DNA from: a bacterium
GTDB lineage: Bacteria > Vulcanimicrobiota > Xenobia > Xenobiales > JADMJV01
Direction: 5' to 3'
DNA length: 64,000 bases
Assembly: GCA_018266105.1 (NCBI GenBank)
Contig: JAFEBA010000005.1
Span: 58,972 to 122,971, forward strand
The translations under genes were made by a program, and so were the position numbers. Shown here in pieces: positions 18,315-26,780 of this stretch. Within the stretch, counting starts at the first letter, position 1, and each line of letters opens with the position of its first letter. The notes beneath the pieces are model-generated. The model saw only the letters and a program-made list of their open reading frames with translations. It made no database searches and was not told the origin of the DNA.

Positions 18315-19217
18315 TCAACCTTTGAAAGCCAGGCTGTTCAGAAGTCGGCGCAGCCGGTCTAGCTCGCTTGCGCGCAGGAGTTCGAAGCGCAGGCCTTTGG
18401 TTCCGCGGGCGGCATAGGCAAAAAGAACAGGACCATCAGCGCCTTTCCACTCCACCAGGTAGCCATCAATGCCCTTTTTGCTGGAAAATGGCTCCATGCC
18501 CTCGCGTTCTTTGAGTTTGGGGTTCTCTTGTGAGGCCTGGTTGCGGGCCCAGCCTCGCACCATTTCGGTGGGAGGCAAGCTGTAGTTGGCCATGCGGGCT
18601 ACCGGTTCGCCTTGAATGACCAACAGGTCGGGCGCCTTGAAAGTCCAGCCCGTGGGAAGTTCAAAGGTCCAGTCGGAAAACTTTTGCTCACCGCCCGGAG
18701 CCACTTCCTGGGTCTGAATCAGGGTAAAGCTTTGGAGAATATGGTCGACCAGTGGAGTGGCGCAGGTCATGTGCAGGCGACAGGTTCCTTTGGGAGACTT
18801 AATGTAACAGTAGCAGTCGGTGTTTTTTTGCAGCCATACGCCCTCGCGCCCCGCCACCGTGCGACTGCCTCGCACAAAGCCACGTTGCTCCAATGCGTAT
18901 TGTTCGGTCTCGATTGTATTGACGTCGCCAAGCCAGCAAACCTGGAAGGAACCGTCGTCTCCGTTCCAGGATTCACCCAGCGGGTAGGGAAATTTGGCCA
19001 CGGAAAACTGCTTCCAGGAGCTGGGGACCTCAAAACTCCAGCCCAAGGGGCGAGCCGGGTCCGCCTCCTGATTGCGGTGTTGGGCCCACTCGCTGGCGGC
19101 GGAACAAGACCAGGTAAGCAGCGCCACCAATGCGAAGCGCTGCGCCAATCGTAAGCCTATGCGCGCAACGCAAGAGCGCTTACCAGGATGTGCTAAGGAG
19201 CTTATATTTCGTGGCAT
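18315..19217 (-). CDS. Hypothetical secreted protein with two related domains
   Basis: I do not recognise the family. After a hydrophobic export segment (RFALVALLTWSCSAASE) there are two similar beta-rich halves, each beginning with a Trp-x-Phe-Glu-x-Pro motif (WSFEVPSSWKQF and WTFELPTGWTFK). This suggests internal duplication of a PsbP/DUF-like lipid- or ligand-binding fold. Several Cys (CWLGD, CYCYIK, CRLHMTC) in the first half could form disulfides. The start is uncertain: ATG 19217 overlaps the divergent ATPase start by 7 bp, and a shorter TTG start near the signal segment is possible. The two genes must share a control region. Confidence 0.6.
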   Translation of the reverse strand: MPRNISSLAHPGKRSCVARIGLRLAQRFALVALLTWSCSAASEWAQHRNQEADPARPLGWSFEVPSSWKQFSVAKFPYPLGESWNGDDGSFQVCWLGDVNTIETEQYALEQRGFVRGSRTVAGREGVWLQKNTDCYCYIKSPKGTCRLHMTCATPLVDHILQSFTLIQTQEVAPGGEQKFSDWTFELPTGWTFKAPDLLVIQGEPVARMANYSLPPTEMVRGWARNQASQENPKLKEREGMEPFSSKKGIDGYLVEWKGADGPVLFAYAARGTKGLRFELLRASELDRLRRLLNSLAFKG

Positions 19218-20227
19218 CGGATCAGACTTTTGCCCCTCAGGGCGCGGCCCCTTTCAATCCCCAGCAAATGATGCAGATGATGCAGATGATGCAAATGATG
19301 CAGTCGATGCAGCCGATTGACCCCTCCGCCCAACCGTTCGTGACCCCTCAGTCCCAGGATCCGGGTGTGGACGCCAGTTTGGAGGCGGAGTTTGTCAGAC
19401 CCTCAAAGCTCGGCAGCCTGATCCGTGAGCAGGAGGGGCTGCCATTCCAGCCCGTACTCGATCGCCTTTGCTTGAAGCCAGACGGCACTCCCCTGGGTGG
19501 GCTGCCCAAAGGCTGCACCATTGCTTTCGCGGGTCCGCCCGGCAAAGGCAAGACACGGTCCTGTTTGGAGGGGCTGCTGCGTGTGGCCGCGACCGGCGTC
19601 CCTTGTCTGTTTGTGGTTGCCGAAGAAGGCTTTCTGGACGAGGGCGACTCCGGCCGCGATCCGCTGGTTTCCCGCATGGCCAAGATCGGCTGTGAAGTAC
19701 TGGCCATGGGTCAGGATGAACTCAAGGAAAAGGTGCTCAACAATGTCTGGGTGATGCAGGCGCAGTATCACAAGGGCCAGAGCTGGGACGATTTCATCCA
19801 TCGTTATCGCTATGTGGTGGAGCGACATAAGATTCGCCTGGTGGTGGTGGACAGCTTGAACATGCTGGATCCGGCCAAAACCCGCACAGCTGATCATCTC
19901 AGCGCGCTCAAGACCTACAATCACGAACACGGAGTAACCTGTATTACCATCGGACAGATCCGTGATACGGGCGTGCCGGTCGGAGGTGAGGCACTGGTCC
20001 ATACCGCCGATGCGGTTTTTCTGCTCGAAGAGATGAGCATGGGCTCGAAGGAAATGGGAGCGATCTGGGGGGCGCAGTATCGAGACATCATCACCGTGTT
20101 GCGGGCCGTCAAAAGCGTGACCACCAAGATTTTTCAACACCCGGTCCGGGTCAATCAGGGCGGAGACGGCGGCACCCTGGCGGTGCATCCCCAGCACCCT
20201 GACATGTACGCTTTGCCCAATGCCTGA
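19211..20227 (+). CDS. RecA/KaiC-like P-loop ATPase
   Basis: The 338-residue protein has a Met/Gln-rich N-terminal tail followed by a RecA-fold core (about 65-335). Walker A is GPPGKGKT at 108-115, preceded by LGGLPKGCTIAFA as in KaiC/RadA. Walker B is in IRLVVVDSLNML, and VTCITIGQIRDTG matches the RecA Q-loop region. It lacks the zinc finger and Lon domain of RadA/Sms and the second lobe of KaiC. GTG at 19211 is the inferred start, with AGGAG about ten bases upstream. It overlaps the DNA ligase gene by 8 bp, pointing to a joint role in DNA repair or recombination; that is an inference. Confidence 0.8.
   Translation: MASDQTFAPQGAAPFNPQQMMQMMQMMQMMQSMQPIDPSAQPFVTPQSQDPGVDASLEAEFVRPSKLGSLIREQEGLPFQPVLDRLCLKPDGTPLGGLPKGCTIAFAGPPGKGKTRSCLEGLLRVAATGVPCLFVVAEEGFLDEGDSGRDPLVSRMAKIGCEVLAMGQDELKEKVLNNVWVMQAQYHKGQSWDDFIHRYRYVVERHKIRLVVVDSLNMLDPAKTRTADHLSALKTYNHEHGVTCITIGQIRDTGVPVGGEALVHTADAVFLLEEMSMGSKEMGAIWGAQYRDIITVLRAVKSVTTKIFQHPVRVNQGGDGGTLAVHPQHPDMYALPNA
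19268..19312 (+). repeat. Nine-base ATGATGCAG-type tandem repeat
   Basis: Five tandem 9-bp units encode a Met-Met-Gln-rich tract (residues about 20-34) in the RecA/KaiC-like ATPase. Three of the units are identical. Because the unit is a multiple of three, copy changes would alter tract length without shifting frame. Confidence 0.85.
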
Positions 20228-22097
20228 GGTCGCCAGTTGGGCTGAACTGGCCCGAGGCGAGCAAGGGCAGGGCTTGCTGGCGTTGTTGCGACGTTTTGGA
20301 CCGGATGTTGCTCTCTCGGAGTTGGGTTTGCCGGCCGCCGAGGTTTGGGCGGGTCAATCTCTTCTAAACAGGCAGCCGGACGCTCCTGAGCAGGCGCTTG
20401 ATAGCCTTCCCTTTGAGTCCTTTTGCCGAGGCCTGATTGCTCCACTCTTGGGACTGTCAGGTCATTTGCAGCAAAAGTTCTTTGCTCAAGCTTTCCCCGA
20501 GCTCAACCGAGAGCAGCGTCTGAAAGTGGTCGAAACCGGTCTGAATAAGGATCTCGGGTTGCCCATCGGTGAAAAGATCAGCTGGTTGACCGGCGAGCGC
20601 TTTGGTTCCCGGCGGCCCTGGACCGAGGAGCGGTTGCTGCAGCTTCTGGCGTTGACCTATTTTCAGTCGGTGGCGGAGCTGCGCAAGCGAATGCTGGAAA
20701 CAGGCGGGATCGGGCCGTTGGCTGCCAGTTTGGGGCCGGCCCAGGGTGAGCCGCTGGCCACCCGCGTGGTCACCTGCTGCCTGCTGGACCCCCCACCGCC
20801 CACGCACCCCGCCTGGTCTGATCTGCTGCGCCGCTGCTCGGCCTTGGAGCGCTTTGTGTTCGTCAGCCGGCTGGCCGGCAAGTTGGACCTGGTCTGGAGC
20901 GGACGGGCTGAGGGCCTGGCCCGTCTGGTTGCGGCTCATTACGGAGTCGAGGCGGATGCTCTGCAGAGTGCGCTTGCCCTTGAGGACCTCACCCAGTTGG
21001 TGGAGCGACTGGAAAGGGACGGTCCGGACGGGCTCAAGGCCGTCATGTTGCGGCCGCTGGCTCCCTTCCGCCCGGCTCTGGCTCAGTCGCTGGAGGGCAG
21101 CCCCAAATTTCCCTGTTGGGTTGACTGTAAGTACGACGGCATCCGTATTCTCTTGCACAAAGAGCTGGATTCGTTGGGGCATCTGCGTCTGGCCGCTTAC
21201 ACCCGCCGGCGCAATGACTGGTCGGAAATGGTTGAAGGACTGGAGGACTTGCTCAGGTCACTGGCTCCCTATTCGCTCATTCTGGATGGAGAACTCCACG
21301 GACGTGTACTGGATATGGAGGGCGTGGCTCGTCCCGCCACCGTTTATGAAGTGCACGAATGCCTCCGGGGCGAGTTGAGAATCCCTCTGCGCTACGTGGC
21401 CTTCGACCTGCTCTATCTGAACGGACAAGATCTGACCGGTCAACCTTTCCAGCAACGCCGTCAGCAGCTTCAATTCTTGATTCAGAGCCGCCTGCACAAG
21501 CCCGGGCTACCCCTGGAACTGGCTCAGGGTTCTCAGGTCTCGGGGATGGAAGAGCTCAACCGGCTTTATCAGCAGTATCGCCGTCAAGGTCACGAGGGCT
21601 GTATGGTCAAGGATCTACAGGCTGCTTACCCGCTGGCCGCGCGCTCTCCGGCCTGGCTCAAGCGTAAGCCGACTGAAAGCGTCGACCTGGTCCTGGACGC
21701 GGCTTACTGGGCTGAAAGCAGCCGAGATGGACAGCGCATGTTCGACAGCTACTCGCTGGTGGCGCGCTCAAAGGATGGCTGGCGCGAAGTCGGGACAGTA
21801 GGCGGGGTGGACGCTCGCACAACGGCTCAGCTAGTGGCTGAGATCTGGCGTGCTGGCCTGCTGACCGGGGTCGAACGTTTACGCGATAGCAATCGTGGAC
21901 GGGCTGCGGGCGTGGAACTCCGGCGCCATCTGGTGGTTACGATTGCCTATGAAGACATCCTGTGGGACGGCGCCAGCGGTGAGGTCTCACTTCGCTCGCC
22001 GCGTATCTTACAATTGCGCAGTGGCGAGATGCCATTGGAAGAGAGCACGCCGTGGGAAGACTTGCAGCGCCGGGCCCTGCGTTCCCGTCTGAGTTGA
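20220..22097 (+). CDS. ATP-dependent DNA ligase, archaeal/LigB-like
   Basis: The 625-residue protein has an alpha-helical N-terminal DNA-binding domain (about 1-270), a nucleotidyltransferase domain and a C-terminal OB domain. Motif I is CKYDGIR with adenylated Lys304, motif III LDGELHG, motif IIIa VAFDLLYLNG, motif IV EGCMVKD and motif V WLKRKP. The three-domain layout is that of archaeal/eukaryotic replicative-type ligases rather than the short bacterial LigC/LigD forms. Most bacteria join Okazaki fragments with NAD-dependent LigA, so this is probably an accessory repair ligase. It overlaps the upstream ATPase by 8 bp and the downstream lipoprotein start by 4 bp. Confidence 0.93.
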   Translation: MPEVASWAELARGEQGQGLLALLRRFGPDVALSELGLPAAEVWAGQSLLNRQPDAPEQALDSLPFESFCRGLIAPLLGLSGHLQQKFFAQAFPELNREQRLKVVETGLNKDLGLPIGEKISWLTGERFGSRRPWTEERLLQLLALTYFQSVAELRKRMLETGGIGPLAASLGPAQGEPLATRVVTCCLLDPPPPTHPAWSDLLRRCSALERFVFVSRLAGKLDLVWSGRAEGLARLVAAHYGVEADALQSALALEDLTQLVERLERDGPDGLKAVMLRPLAPFRPALAQSLEGSPKFPCWVDCKYDGIRILLHKELDSLGHLRLAAYTRRRNDWSEMVEGLEDLLRSLAPYSLILDGELHGRVLDMEGVARPATVYEVHECLRGELRIPLRYVAFDLLYLNGQDLTGQPFQQRRQQLQFLIQSRLHKPGLPLELAQGSQVSGMEELNRLYQQYRRQGHEGCMVKDLQAAYPLAARSPAWLKRKPTESVDLVLDAAYWAESSRDGQRMFDSYSLVARSKDGWREVGTVGGVDARTTAQLVAEIWRAGLLTGVERLRDSNRGRAAGVELRRHLVVTIAYEDILWDGASGEVSLRSPRILQLRSGEMPLEESTPWEDLQRRALRSRLS

Positions 22098-23407
22098 AGA
22101 ATCTGCCCTGGCTGGCGCTGCTGCTGTTGTCTGGCTGCTCCCAGGCTCCCCTGGCGCATCCTTCCGCTCCGGTGGAGACGGCCAGCCCGACAGCGTGGGT
22201 GGAGCCGAGTTGGAAACCATCCACCGACCCCTACGCGGGTCTGCTCTGTTACTACGGGGATACCCATTTTCACAGCGGTTATTCCGACGATAACCGTCGA
22301 GACGGACCGCCAATTAGGGCCTGGCAAAGCGCCCTTCAACGCTCTACAGAGGCCTCCAAGTTCTTCGGGCCCTGGCTGGGCGGGTTCTTTCTATTTGTGA
22401 CCGATCACGTCACCTATATCAAAACCCGCCAGGACATGGATGACGCGCTATTTCAAAAAGCGCGCAAACAGGCTGACGACCCCTCGGTCGACCGCAAGGG
22501 ACCGGATTACACCTTTACGGCCTTCGCTGGAGCTGAAATGACGGGGCTGCGCCGGGGGGGCGATTACCCCTACTTCGACGACCGCTTCGGCCATCTGAAT
22601 TTTTTCAACATGACCAGCATTGCGCCTTATGTCGAGGACGACCTGGCCGCGAACGCCGAGGGTTCGGAGGTCATGGATCGCTTTGCGGCTGACTCGTCTC
22701 ATTTAGGTCAGTTCAATCATCCCGGATATGGGGAAGAGCCCAGAACGGGAGATGATTCGCTCCACCTGTATCCTTACACGCCGACTCGGGATCGAGTGTT
22801 TCGCTTCATCGAAGTGAACGACGACCGGCCCGCCCACTGGCAAAAGGGAGTCAGTCAATACAACCTTTGCTTACGCAGGGGTTACCATGTGAGTCCGGTG
22901 GTTGGCACCGATATTCACAACACCGCGTCGGGTTTGACCGGACAGGCGCGCACCGTGATCTGGGCGCCTTCTACTCTCAATCTGGATCTGGAACAGCGGC
23001 GTCAGCTTCTGCTGGCTGCGGCCCGGGCCGGCCGCGTTTACGCCACCGAGAATCAGACCCTGCTGTTGCAGTGGAGCCTGGATGGGTATCCTATGGGCGC
23101 GCGCATCTCCAGACGGGCTGAGGGCGCAATCAAGGTTCGGGCCCACTGCGTCAGTGGCAACATTTCCAAGGTGGAGCTGGTGGCGGACACCAAACCCGAG
23201 GTCGCGGAAGAGAAGATCGACGATGAGCGGCAATGCACCCGGGTGCTGGCCAGCTGGAAGGCGGACAGCACGAACTTTCAGGCCAGTCAGCAGGTCAGGT
23301 TGAGTGGAGTGCACTACCTGTATTTGCGGCTTCAGGTCAAGTCAGGAGAACGAGCGGTGACCAGCCCGATTTACTTGGAGTCGCCGCCCACCGGCAACAA
23401 GCCCTGA
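22094..23407 (+). CDS. DUF3604/PHP-like lipoprotein
   Basis: Starting at TTG 22094 (TTGA overlap with the ligase stop) gives a clean lipoprotein signal MKNLPWLALLLLSGC with lipobox L-S-G-C. The mature part matches the DUF3604 family, which contains a PHP-type metal site: CYYGDTHFHSGYSDD, VTDHV, AGAEMTG, FNHPGYGEE and VGTDIHN supply His/Asp/Glu ligands. A beta domain follows. Family members are putative metal-dependent hydrolases of unknown substrate. Being co-transcribed with DNA ligase and a RecA-like ATPase is unexpected for an envelope protein and may be incidental. Confidence 0.8.
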   Translation: MKNLPWLALLLLSGCSQAPLAHPSAPVETASPTAWVEPSWKPSTDPYAGLLCYYGDTHFHSGYSDDNRRDGPPIRAWQSALQRSTEASKFFGPWLGGFFLFVTDHVTYIKTRQDMDDALFQKARKQADDPSVDRKGPDYTFTAFAGAEMTGLRRGGDYPYFDDRFGHLNFFNMTSIAPYVEDDLAANAEGSEVMDRFAADSSHLGQFNHPGYGEEPRTGDDSLHLYPYTPTRDRVFRFIEVNDDRPAHWQKGVSQYNLCLRRGYHVSPVVGTDIHNTASGLTGQARTVIWAPSTLNLDLEQRRQLLLAAARAGRVYATENQTLLLQWSLDGYPMGARISRRAEGAIKVRAHCVSGNISKVELVADTKPEVAEEKIDDERQCTRVLASWKADSTNFQASQQVRLSGVHYLYLRLQVKSGERAVTSPIYLESPPTGNKP

Positions 23408-23621
23408 GCGAGCACGAGGCGGCTGTAGATTTCGCTCACACTGTCAGAAGCGCTATTGTCGGCGGTCTGACCGGCATTGTAGGAGTTCAGACAGGCACTG
23501 AAAGCATACAACATTGTTCGAATCCCTCGTCGCTTCTGGGCTCCACTCTCGCGGGGAGCTTGATTCCATGTATAAACGAGAGGCCTGAAATTTGTTTGAA
23601 TAATGCTTTAGAGCTTTATTC
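23408..23621. other. Intergenic region between convergent genes, no gene seen
   Basis: This 214-bp gap is AT-richer in its right half. It contains an isolated GTTCGAATCCC sequence near 23517 resembling a tRNA T-loop, but the flanking five bases on each side do not pair and no acceptor or anticodon arm is visible. I see no gene or clear terminator. Confidence 0.4.
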
Positions 23622-24731
23622 TCAGGTGAAAATGAAGGCGTTGGTCAACTTGTTGCCTCGAGTGTCGGTGCCGTCGGCGACTTTGGCGGTGCCATAGCTG
23701 TCGGTTTTGCCATTGTCTTCGTAGACGGCATGGACGTTGTTCCAGGCTACAGCTCCGTCCTGACTGGCGGCGGTTTTGGGGTCGATTTCCTTGATTTTAT
23801 TGCCCAGGCCGAGTAACTGAGCGGCTTTCTTAGGGTCAAAGCCACTGTCCAGCTTCTTCAGCGCCTGGTCGAAGCTGCCCATGCCTTCTTGGGATCCACG
23901 TTTGGCGATGGTGGCGAAGCAGAGCACGGCCAGGGACTTGGCCTCGTTGGGCTTGCCCTTGAAATCGGCGAATTTGGCTGCCGTCTTGAGTTCATCTTTA
24001 GAGATGGAAACCTTCTTGCCGTCCTGTTGGGTTACGTCATAGCCATTGGCTGTCTTGCTCACAGATTGGAAGACCTTGCCGTCGTACTTGTCCAGGGCCG
24101 CCTTGATCACGGCCACAGACGCACAGTTGCCTTCCTTGCTTTGTCCGAACTGTCCAAAAATCTGATCATATTTGCTCTTATTGCCACTGGAGTTGGCAGA
24201 AGCACTCTCGGATGCGGCCGTATCGACGTCTCCTCCTGTGGCCCCGGCTGCCGGCGCGTTGCCTCCGTCCACGTCGGTGATCATGCTCATTTCGTTGGTG
24301 CCGTTCATGCTGCTGGCGCCACCGCTCGCACCGCCGCCAGAGCCGGCCCCGGCCACGGCCTGGTCAAGAAATTTCTCGTCCTCGGCCGTCCAGGTGCCTT
24401 CGTTGCCCTGTGCCGATTGACCTGAGAGAGGGTCCGCCGGTGCCGCCTCTCCGGGCTGGCCGGAGCGGGCCACGGCCGGAGTAGATTGGCTGGGAGCGGG
24501 AGCACTCAGCCAGCCGAAGTCAGGCACCGGGCCAGACTGAGAGAAGTCGATATCCATCATATCACCGGGGGTCAGCGCGTTGACCCCACCGATCTCCTGG
24601 CATTCATAGCCGCCGCCCAGGCGAGCCTGAGCGAAACCCAGCATGGGCGCGGGTACGAGGGACGGGTCGGCCAGGCCGGTTGCTCCCAGGGCATCGATTC
24701 TCCTACGCTCAGTCAGGGCGGGATTTTCCAT
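23622..24731 (-). CDS. Hypothetical protein with candidate cysteine-peptidase-like domain
   Basis: The 369-residue protein is not confidently recognised. Residues 1-185 are low complexity, rich in Ala, Gly, Ser and Pro, with no hydrophobic signal sequence. The C-terminal half has EGNCASVAVIKAAL (Cys203 at the start of a helix), followed by a strand-rich GYDVTQQDG block, and later WNNVHAVYED (His334). A Cys-helix followed by a late His on a strand is the arrangement in papain/calpain-like folds, so a cysteine peptidase or transglutaminase-like role is possible but unproven. It is a single gene on the minus strand with GAGGA about eleven bases before ATG. Confidence 0.5.
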   Translation of the reverse strand: MENPALTERRRIDALGATGLADPSLVPAPMLGFAQARLGGGYECQEIGGVNALTPGDMMDIDFSQSGPVPDFGWLSAPAPSQSTPAVARSGQPGEAAPADPLSGQSAQGNEGTWTAEDEKFLDQAVAGAGSGGGASGGASSMNGTNEMSMITDVDGGNAPAAGATGGDVDTAASESASANSSGNKSKYDQIFGQFGQSKEGNCASVAVIKAALDKYDGKVFQSVSKTANGYDVTQQDGKKVSISKDELKTAAKFADFKGKPNEAKSLAVLCFATIAKRGSQEGMGSFDQALKKLDSGFDPKKAAQLLGLGNKIKEIDPKTAASQDGAVAWNNVHAVYEDNGKTDSYGTAKVADGTDTRGNKLTNAFIFT

Positions 24732-24806
24732 CGGTGTGCATTCCTCACTCTACGGCTTGATGCTTCCAGGTTACCCGGGCCCGGATAAACTCTGAGTGAA
24801 TTCAGG

Positions 24807-25706
24807 TTAACTATATGCACGACTTGTGAAAAGTTTGTTAGGAATTCCCCGCCGTGTTTCTGGTTTCAATGCGCGGCCGATTTCCAGCAAGCGGCGATGC
24901 ACGGCCGCGATGGCCCGGCTTGGAGTGGAGGTGCCGGCGCTCAGTCCGACCAGATGCAGGCCGCGAAACCACTCGATTTTGAGTTCTTCAGGCTCTTCCA
25001 CTCGAAGATGCGGTAAGCCCATTTTTCGGGCTTGTTCACACAGGCGTAAGGTGTTGTTGGAATGGGCTCCACCGACCACCACCAGGGCCTGGACCCGCTT
25101 GAGCAGTTGGGTGATTGCCTGCTGACGTTGCTTGGTCGGTCGACAGACCGTGTCGATTTTGACCACCTCGCTGTCTGGATGTAGAGCCGCAACTCGTTCG
25201 AAGGTGGACTCAAAGAGGTCCGAGGGAGTGGTGGTCTGGGCCAGCACGGCCAGCCTGGGGCCCATTCCCGCTTGGGCTGCTTCCGGAGCGGCCAGCACCA
25301 CGGTCTCAGGATAGTCTTCGGTGATACCCAGAACCTCCACGTGCCCGGGCTTGCCGACCAGAACCAGGCGATAGCCCATCTGACGATGTCGTTGGGCTAC
25401 TTTGTGCACCTTGGTCACCAGCGGGCAGGTGGTATCGATGATCTGCTTATCTTGCAATCGGGCACGATAGGATTCGGATATGCCGTGGGCCGTCACCAGG
25501 ACCGCCGGGGTGTCCGGTATTTGCTCCCGAGAATCCTCTGGCTGGCTGGCGAATCCTCGTTCAAGCAGGTCCCGCTGGACCCCGCGATTGTGAACAATTT
25601 CGCCCAGGATCGTGACGTCTTGAGGTTTTTTCTGCGAATGAGCGCTGGCGATGGCATCTTCCACTCCAAAGCACATTCCCATGGCTTGAGCCTGAATGAC
25701 GAGCAA
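24807..25706 (-). CDS. ispH: 4-hydroxy-3-methylbut-2-enyl diphosphate reductase
   Basis: The 299-residue protein is IspH (LytB), which makes IPP and DMAPP in the last step of the MEP isoprenoid pathway using a [4Fe-4S] cluster. The three cluster Cys are visible: Cys12 (GMCFGV), Cys94 (DTTCPLV) and Cys188 (DTVCRPTKQRQ). GEIVHN, TAHG and SNNT supply conserved substrate-binding residues. TTG at 25706 with AGGAGGA just upstream is the start. A near-perfect 19-bp palindrome lies directly upstream of that ribosome binding site, matching one before the HTH/membrane-protein operon, so control by that regulator is likely. Confidence 0.95.
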   Translation of the reverse strand: MLVIQAQAMGMCFGVEDAIASAHSQKKPQDVTILGEIVHNRGVQRDLLERGFASQPEDSREQIPDTPAVLVTAHGISESYRARLQDKQIIDTTCPLVTKVHKVAQRHRQMGYRLVLVGKPGHVEVLGITEDYPETVVLAAPEAAQAGMGPRLAVLAQTTTPSDLFESTFERVAALHPDSEVVKIDTVCRPTKQRQQAITQLLKRVQALVVVGGAHSNNTLRLCEQARKMGLPHLRVEEPEELKIEWFRGLHLVGLSAGTSTPSRAIAAVHRRLLEIGRALKPETRRGIPNKLFTSRAYS

Positions 25707-25719
25707 GGGTTCCTCCTGT

Positions 25720-25738
25720 CACTTTGTGACGCAAAGTG
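25720..25738. promoter_or_regulatory. Candidate operator upstream of ispH
   Basis: CACTTTGTGACGCAAAGTG is a near-perfect 19-bp palindrome with 7-bp arms and a 5-bp centre. It sits immediately upstream of the ispH ribosome binding site. It matches the site at 26781-26799 at 15 of 19 positions, and all four differences are transitions. A dimeric winged-helix protein encoded next door is the obvious candidate to bind it. Confidence 0.7.
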
Positions 25739-25820
25739 TCCGGCCAAAAAATTTTGGCTGGACTGGTCGTGAACCAGCTGGCAGGTCGGCCGAGGCCGCC
25801 CGCCGGTCAGGAAACAATCG

Positions 25821-26189
25821 TCAGGCTGGAACCCAGCCTGGGGGCAGATTGGGACTGTTGGTTTGTTGTTGTTGGTTGGTCGTGGCTGCATCGATCAGCA
25901 CCTTTTGGAGTTCTCCGATATAGGCTAGGAAACGCTCCTGGCCCTCGGCGCTGATGCGAACCAGAGTCTGAGGACGTTTCTGCTCGAAGCTCTTGTAGAT
26001 TTCCACGATCTGGTTTTGCTGCAGAACCTGCAGGTGGCGGCTGAGATTGCCGTCGGTGAGGTTGCAGAGTTCCTTGAGATCATTGAAGAGCAGACCCTCT
26101 GGTCGAGAAGCCAGGCAGGTCAAAAGGCCCAGTCGAGCCTTTTCGTGCAGAAGGCGGTCCAAGCCATCATAAGCGTAGCGTCCGTTCAT
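25821..26189 (-). CDS. Winged-helix transcriptional regulator (HTH_34/MarR-ArsR-like)
   Basis: The 122-residue protein is a compact winged-helix DNA-binding protein: LHEKARLGLLTCLA, FNDLKELCNLTDGNLSRHLQVLQQNQIVEIYKSF and RPQTLVRISAEGQERFLAYI correspond to helices H1, H2-H3 recognition helix, wing and C-terminal helix. This matches the HTH_34 group, often paired with a membrane protein. AAGGAGG four bases before ATG 26189 fixes the start. The ATG overlaps the stop of the upstream membrane-protein gene as ATGA. A Gln-rich Pro-ended tail follows the domain. It probably regulates its own operon and ispH through the shared palindromes. Confidence 0.85.
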   Translation of the reverse strand: MNGRYAYDGLDRLLHEKARLGLLTCLASRPEGLLFNDLKELCNLTDGNLSRHLQVLQQNQIVEIYKSFEQKRPQTLVRISAEGQERFLAYIGELQKVLIDAATTNQQQQTNSPNLPPGWVPA

Positions 26190-26764
26190 TCCGCCTCCTT
26201 TCGCGGTTGATTCCAATGAAGGATTAAAGCCAGCAAGCTTTGCCCCAGACCAAAGGCCAGGGTCATACCCAGGTTAAAGCGGGCGTAACACACGGGGGTG
26301 GTCAAGGCCAGCGAGCTGAGACCGTAGAACACCGCCACATAGCCTACGCCGGCGGGCAATAGCGTCCGCGCACTGAGCAAGCAGAAGGCGTAACACATGG
26401 TCCAGAGGGCGGGCAGCAGAGCGATGGGATGGGCGCTATGCACCCAGACCCCGGTCCAGGCCGCGCCCAACGCCAGACCCGGTAGAAACTGGATCAGCAC
26501 TCGACGGGCCAGACGCTGCTGGTGGCTGGAAAAGTTACTGGCATAGTCAAAGGCCATCTCCCCAGCCACAACCGAGAGGCAGAAGACCGCGGTTAATGGC
26601 CAGATGGTGGCGGGGTTCCAGGTTCGACTCAGATAGCCACCGAGCAAGGCGCAGGCGGCGGTGAAGGCCACCGTCCGGGGCCGATAGCCTCGATAGACCT
26701 GGGTGCGTGAGAGCTTGTCCTGGATCTCCGCCAGTTGACTGAGTGCTTGAGAAATTTCCACCAC
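26186..26764 (-). CDS. Membrane protein paired with the HTH regulator
   Basis: The 192-residue protein has a short cytoplasmic N-terminus and five or six predicted transmembrane helices (VAFTAACALLGGYLS, WPLTAVFCLSVVAGE, LIQFLPGLALGAAW, ALLPALWTMCYAF, AGVGYVAVFYGLSSLAL, GMTLAFGLGQSLLAL). No catalytic motif is visible. It is the first gene of the operon (GTG 26764) and overlaps the regulator by 4 bp; the candidate operator lies 17 bp upstream. Pairs of HTH_34 regulators and small integral membrane proteins are common, and the membrane partner may sense a signal, but this is an inference. Confidence 0.75.
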   Translation of the reverse strand: MVEISQALSQLAEIQDKLSRTQVYRGYRPRTVAFTAACALLGGYLSRTWNPATIWPLTAVFCLSVVAGEMAFDYASNFSSHQQRLARRVLIQFLPGLALGAAWTGVWVHSAHPIALLPALWTMCYAFCLLSARTLLPAGVGYVAVFYGLSSLALTTPVCYARFNLGMTLAFGLGQSLLALILHWNQPRKEAE

Positions 26765-26780
26765 GTCAGTGTAGTCGACT

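Noticed and set aside
23514..23530. GTTCGAATCCC sequence resembling a tRNA T-loop or an attachment-site remnant
   Set aside because: The five bases on each side do not pair, and no D-arm, anticodon arm or acceptor stem is present; no integrase gene is nearby.
24755..24790. CCCGGGCCCGG palindrome between ispH and the upstream-facing gene
   Set aside because: GC-rich symmetry without a following T-run; not convincing as a terminator or operator.
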